The notes beneath the pieces were generated by a model. It worked only from the letters and a program-made list of their open reading frames with translations. It had not been told where the DNA came from and did not search any database. 64,000 nucleotides of DNA, taken from assembly GCF_001188955.3 (NCBI RefSeq), contig NZ_JPRF03000034.1, positions 21,504-85,503 on the forward strand, given 5' to 3'. The position numbers and the translations under genes were made by a program. Of the stretch, positions 61,178 through 64,000 are shown piece after piece (the first letter of the stretch is position 1; each line of letters starts with the position of its first letter). Source of the stretch: Kitasatospora aureofaciens. Lineage in GTDB: Bacteria > Actinomycetota > Actinomycetes > Streptomycetales > Streptomycetaceae.

Positions 61178-62434
61178 TCAGGTCACCTCTTCGGGCGTCG
61201 GGAGGGGCGCGGCGGGGGCCGCCAGCAGCGAGGCGGCCACGGTCAGGTGCAGCAGGTACGGCGAGGCGTCGCCGAGCCCGGCCTCGGTGTACGAGGCGAT
61301 GGCGCAGTAGCTGATCAGGAAGACCGCGCAGGCCCTGGACAGCGACGGCGGCCGCAGCAGTGCGACGCCGCCCAGTGCGAGGAAGACCGCCGCCACGATG
61401 GCCGTGCCGGTCAGGCCCTGTTCGTTGTAGACGGCCAGCCAGCTGTTGTCGATCGGCAGCCCGCCGAAGGACTTGTCGCCCAGGCCGGTGCCGAACAGCT
61501 GCTCCAGGGTGGTGCGGGGCGCCGCCAGCAGGGCGTCCCAGACCTTGGCCCGGCCGGTGAGGTTGGAGAAGTTCTCCTGGCTCTGGCCGCGCAGGAACCA
61601 CGCCTCCAGCAGGGAGCTCAACCCGACGGCGGCCGCGGTGGCGCACAGCACCGCCCAGCCGAAGAACCTGCGGGCGGCGGCGCTGGTCAGGACGAGCGAG
61701 CCGATCGCCAGCGCCAGTCCGAGGATCAGGCCGAGGGTGGCCGTCCGGGTGTGGGTCAGTGCGAGCAGGACGAGTGAGGGCACGATGATCGCCGCCGCGC
61801 TGGACCCGGTGGTCCGGCGGCCCAGCAGGAGCAGCACGGTCAGCCCGACGATCACCGCGGCGTACTGGCCGATCTGCGGCGGGGTGAGCGGCCACAGCGC
61901 ACCGACCAGCCGTCCGCCGTAGAGCTCGGGCATCGCCGCGCCCGGGGAGACGACCAGGCCGGCGGCCACCGAGACCAGCACCGCGAAGTACATCCGGACG
62001 TGGTACCGGACGAACGCCGGTCCGCCGTCCCACCAGCGGCTGAGCAGCCACAGCGTGCCGACGAAGAGCGCCAGCCGGAAGCAGCGGAACAGCGCGCCGA
62101 AGCCGGACTCCAGGTGGGCGCTGGAGACCACGCTCAGCACCAGCAGCAGGGTCAGCAGGCACAGGTAGGCGCTGGCCCGGATGCGCAGCCGCAGGTTGAG
62201 GACGAGCGCCAGCGTGAACGCGGAGACCAGCGCGCCCATGGTGGCCATCTGGATGAGGGAGCGGGGCAGCGGGATGACGGTCACCGCCCCGGCGGAGCCC
62301 AGGGTGTTGAGGATGAGCAGCCCCCAGATCACCTCGACGGTCCTGGGCGGGGCGGCCGGGTGCGGCGCGGGGCCGGGGCGCACCCGGCCGGTGTCCTCGG
62401 CGGCCGGCCCTCGGCGGGTCGGTTCCCGGCCCAT
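61178..62434 (-). CDS. O-antigen ligase/Wzy-like polymerase
   Basis: 418 aa, about 11 predicted membrane spans and a large extracytoplasmic loop (SQENFSNLTGRAKVWDALLAA to GTGLGDKSFGG), as in WaaL/Wzy-type proteins that ligate or polymerise lipid-linked repeat units. The ATG at 62434 was chosen; an in-frame GTG at 62443 overlapping the previous stop by 8 bp is possible. It works downstream of the flippase. Confidence 0.83.
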   Translation of the reverse strand: MGREPTRRGPAAEDTGRVRPGPAPHPAAPPRTVEVIWGLLILNTLGSAGAVTVIPLPRSLIQMATMGALVSAFTLALVLNLRLRIRASAYLCLLTLLLVLSVVSSAHLESGFGALFRCFRLALFVGTLWLLSRWWDGGPAFVRYHVRMYFAVLVSVAAGLVVSPGAAMPELYGGRLVGALWPLTPPQIGQYAAVIVGLTVLLLLGRRTTGSSAAAIIVPSLVLLALTHTRTATLGLILGLALAIGSLVLTSAAARRFFGWAVLCATAAAVGLSSLLEAWFLRGQSQENFSNLTGRAKVWDALLAAPRTTLEQLFGTGLGDKSFGGLPIDNSWLAVYNEQGLTGTAIVAAVFLALGGVALLRPPSLSRACAVFLISYCAIASYTEAGLGDASPYLLHLTVAASLLAAPAAPLPTPEEVT

Positions 62435-62435
62435 C

Positions 62436-63755
62436 TCAACCACCCGCCCGTGGCCGGAGGGTGCTGCCCGCGTCCTGCTGGTACGGCCGGCCCTGCCACT
62501 GCCCGAAGTCGAGCGTGCGGCTGGGGTCGTGGGCGACGAAGCTCCACGGCCCGAGGTAGGTGTTGTCGTGCCAGCGGTTCTGCTGCCCGCCGGTGATCGC
62601 CTCGGCCACCGGTTCGCCCTTGTACGGCGACCAGTCCGGGTAGGTGCCGTAGTTGGCCAGCACGGCCATCCGGCCGCACTTGACCGTGCAGCCGACCACG
62701 GAGGGGTCCAGTTCGAAGCGGTTGTCGTGGATGTCCACCCGCTGGGTCTTCCACCGGCAGTCGCCGTAGAGCGGCGGGGTGGCGATCGTCGGCTGGGAGC
62801 AGCTGTCGGTCCTCTTCACCAGCAGGGTGCAGTCGCCGGAGGAGGTGTTGGCCGGGCTGTTGCAGAACCGGTCGGCGTTCTCCCACAGGGTGATCCCGGA
62901 CCAGTTGTCCTCCAGCACGTTCCGGGAGACCTCGATCCGGTCCGTGCGGGCCGGGATCCGCGGTTCGCCGCCGGACTCGGACAGGTAGACGGTCGCGTAC
63001 GGGAAGTTGTCGCCGCGGTCGGCGGCGTTGCGGCCCTCGACCCAGTCGTTGCGCCGGATCGTGTTGCCGCGGACGACCGCGTTGTAGCTGGTCTCGTAGA
63101 TCAGCGCGGCACCGTCGTTGGCCTCCAGCACGTTGTCCTCGATGCGGAAGTCGTTGTTGTTGGTGTCCGCCCACAGCCCCGGGCCGCGGTTGTCGTGCAC
63201 CCAGTTGCCGCGCACGTCGGCGCCGTTGACGGCCCAGAACTTGACGCCGCCGGTGCAGCCGCAGCCCGGCTGCCGCCGCTCCCACTGGTCGGTGTCGTTG
63301 CCGGTGATCTCGTTGCCCTCGACCAGCAGGTCGCTGACGGGGGCACCGGACTTGTACGCGTTGATGCCGTACTGGCCGTTGCCGCGCAGGCAGTTGGCCC
63401 GGACCCGCTGGTGGGCCCCGGCCATCAGCCCGGCTCCGGAGTTGCCCTGGATCGTGGTGTGCTCGATCACCCATCCGTCGGCCGAGTCGTGGTTGACCAC
63501 GCCCTCGTTCTGCGGCGCGACGAAGCCCTGCACGGTGAGGTACCGGACGCTGACGTCGGTGGCGGCGCCGCTGAACGCGTACTCGTTGGTCCTCCGGCCG
63601 TCGAGCACCGCGCCCGGCGCGCCGAGGTAGCTGTCCCCCTCCTTGGGGACGACCTGGGCGTACCGGTCCGCATCGAGCGTGTGGGTCCCCGGCCGGAGCC
63701 AGAAGGTGGTGTGCGGGGGGCTGTTCCTGGTCTTCGCCGCGAGGTCGCCGACCAC
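62436..63755 (-). CDS. Right-handed parallel beta-helix protein, probably truncated at the N-terminus
   Basis: 439 aa from the GTG at 63755. Repeated short strands (VSVRYLTVQG, WVIEHTTIQGNS, RIEDNVLEAN, RIEVSRNVLEDN) build a pectate-lyase-like parallel beta-helix, expected to bind or cleave polysaccharide outside the cell. It has no signal peptide. In-frame sequence continues upstream to about 63818 (GPADPPAGAVTVDP) and then meets a fabD fragment in another frame, so the original start with its signal sequence seems lost. A role in trimming or degrading the cluster polysaccharide is likely. Confidence 0.72.
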   Translation of the reverse strand: MVGDLAAKTRNSPPHTTFWLRPGTHTLDADRYAQVVPKEGDSYLGAPGAVLDGRRTNEYAFSGAATDVSVRYLTVQGFVAPQNEGVVNHDSADGWVIEHTTIQGNSGAGLMAGAHQRVRANCLRGNGQYGINAYKSGAPVSDLLVEGNEITGNDTDQWERRQPGCGCTGGVKFWAVNGADVRGNWVHDNRGPGLWADTNNNDFRIEDNVLEANDGAALIYETSYNAVVRGNTIRRNDWVEGRNAADRGDNFPYATVYLSESGGEPRIPARTDRIEVSRNVLEDNWSGITLWENADRFCNSPANTSSGDCTLLVKRTDSCSQPTIATPPLYGDCRWKTQRVDIHDNRFELDPSVVGCTVKCGRMAVLANYGTYPDWSPYKGEPVAEAITGGQQNRWHDNTYLGPWSFVAHDPSRTLDFGQWQGRPYQQDAGSTLRPRAGG

Positions 63756-63811
63756 GGCGGGGTCGACCGTGACCGCGCCGGCCGGCGGGTCCGCCGGACC
63801 GGCCCCGGGGC

Positions 63812-64000
63812 CGGCGTGCCGGCCGCGACGATCTGGCCGCCGCCGTTGTTGTTGGCAGCGGTCAGCCCGTGCTCGGCCAGCCTTCTTCGCGACCTCCTCC
63901 GCGTCGCCGCCGAGCAGGCGGTCATGCCGGTCTCGGTGACGCGGCGGCCTCGGCCATGCCCGGCCGCGCTCGCGGACGAAGGCCAGCGCGTCGTGGGCGC
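63812..64000 (-). pseudogene. fabD: Frameshifted fragment of malonyl-CoA:ACP transacylase
   Basis: Reading three frames in turn on the minus strand gives pieces typical of FabD: ALAFVRERGRA, then MAEAAA, then LLGGDAEEVAKKAG, then LAEHGLTAANNNGGGQIVAAGT. FabD proteins carry these in this order. Joining them needs several single-base shifts, so the copy is broken unless the end of the assembly has indel errors. It runs off the window and ends abruptly at the beta-helix gene. Confidence 0.65.

Overview
The window reads as a chromosomal segment of a high-GC actinomycete, most likely Streptomyces or Kitasatospora. The signs are GC-rich third codon positions, GTG starts, many 4-bp ATGA/GTGA gene overlaps, Sec-type secreted multidomain glycosidases with lectin or F5/8C domains, LuxR and LacI regulators and several ABC sugar importers. 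No rRNA, tRNA, CRISPR array or intact insertion sequence was seen.

Region 1 (1..13861) looks like an N-acetylgalactosamine (GalNAc) regulon. It has the start of a secreted GH59 galactocerebrosidase-type enzyme, a decayed sugar-binding lipoprotein, a DeoR/AgaR-like repressor and a secreted GH31 enzyme with an F5/8C domain (candidate alpha-N-acetylgalactosaminidase). It also has an amino-sugar-6-phosphate deacetylase, a four-gene block (AgaS-type SIS deaminase, ROK kinase, PfkB-type kinase, class II aldolase) and an ABC importer. Together these could run GalNAc import, phosphorylation, deacetylation, deamination/isomerisation, tagatose-6-P phosphorylation and aldol cleavage without a PTS.

Region 2 (14125..25504) is a second glycan locus: a secreted propeller/Ig/ricin-lectin protein, a DUF5107-type protein, an ABC importer, a divergent LacI repressor with two near-palindromic operators, and a GH95 alpha-L-fucosidase. 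Fucosidase and GalNAcase activities together suggest fucosylated, GalNAc-containing glycans such as mucin or A-antigen-like structures. Region 3 (25810..27528) is a three-gene membrane module around a cytochrome b6-type four-histidine protein with no Rieske or cytochrome c partner.

Region 4 (27824..47396) is the most unusual part. A run of 17 co-oriented genes, many overlapping, is headed by a small membrane peptide and faces a divergent LuxR regulator. It encodes a dCTP-deaminase-like domain fused to a PEP-synthase/dikinase, a CYTH-like protein, HAD and alkaline-phosphatase-superfamily phosphatases, a nucleotidyltransferase, an unknown protein, an SRPBCC protein, an HprK-like P-loop protein, a nucleotide-kinase-like protein, a second dCTP-deaminase-like protein, a CPA2 antiporter, a CTP synthase, two ATP-grasp ligases, a metallophosphoesterase, an MFS exporter and a DDAH-type amidinohydrolase. 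I read it as a candidate undescribed biosynthetic cluster for a nucleotide- or cytidine-derived, amide-linked metabolite. The two deaminase-like proteins have lost complementary active-site residues.

Region 5 (48812..64000) has a PAP2 phosphatase and then a 13-gene, tightly overlapping minus-strand cluster for a CDP-activated, C-methylated sugar and its export: cytidylyltransferase, C-methyltransferase, SDR, PIG-L, DUF4910 protein, RmlC-like epimerase, GSA-type aminotransferase, two glycosyltransferases, pyruvyl transferase, flippase, O-antigen-ligase-like polymerase and a parallel beta-helix protein. At the right edge a frameshifted fabD fragment abuts the beta-helix gene, which seems to have lost its signal peptide.
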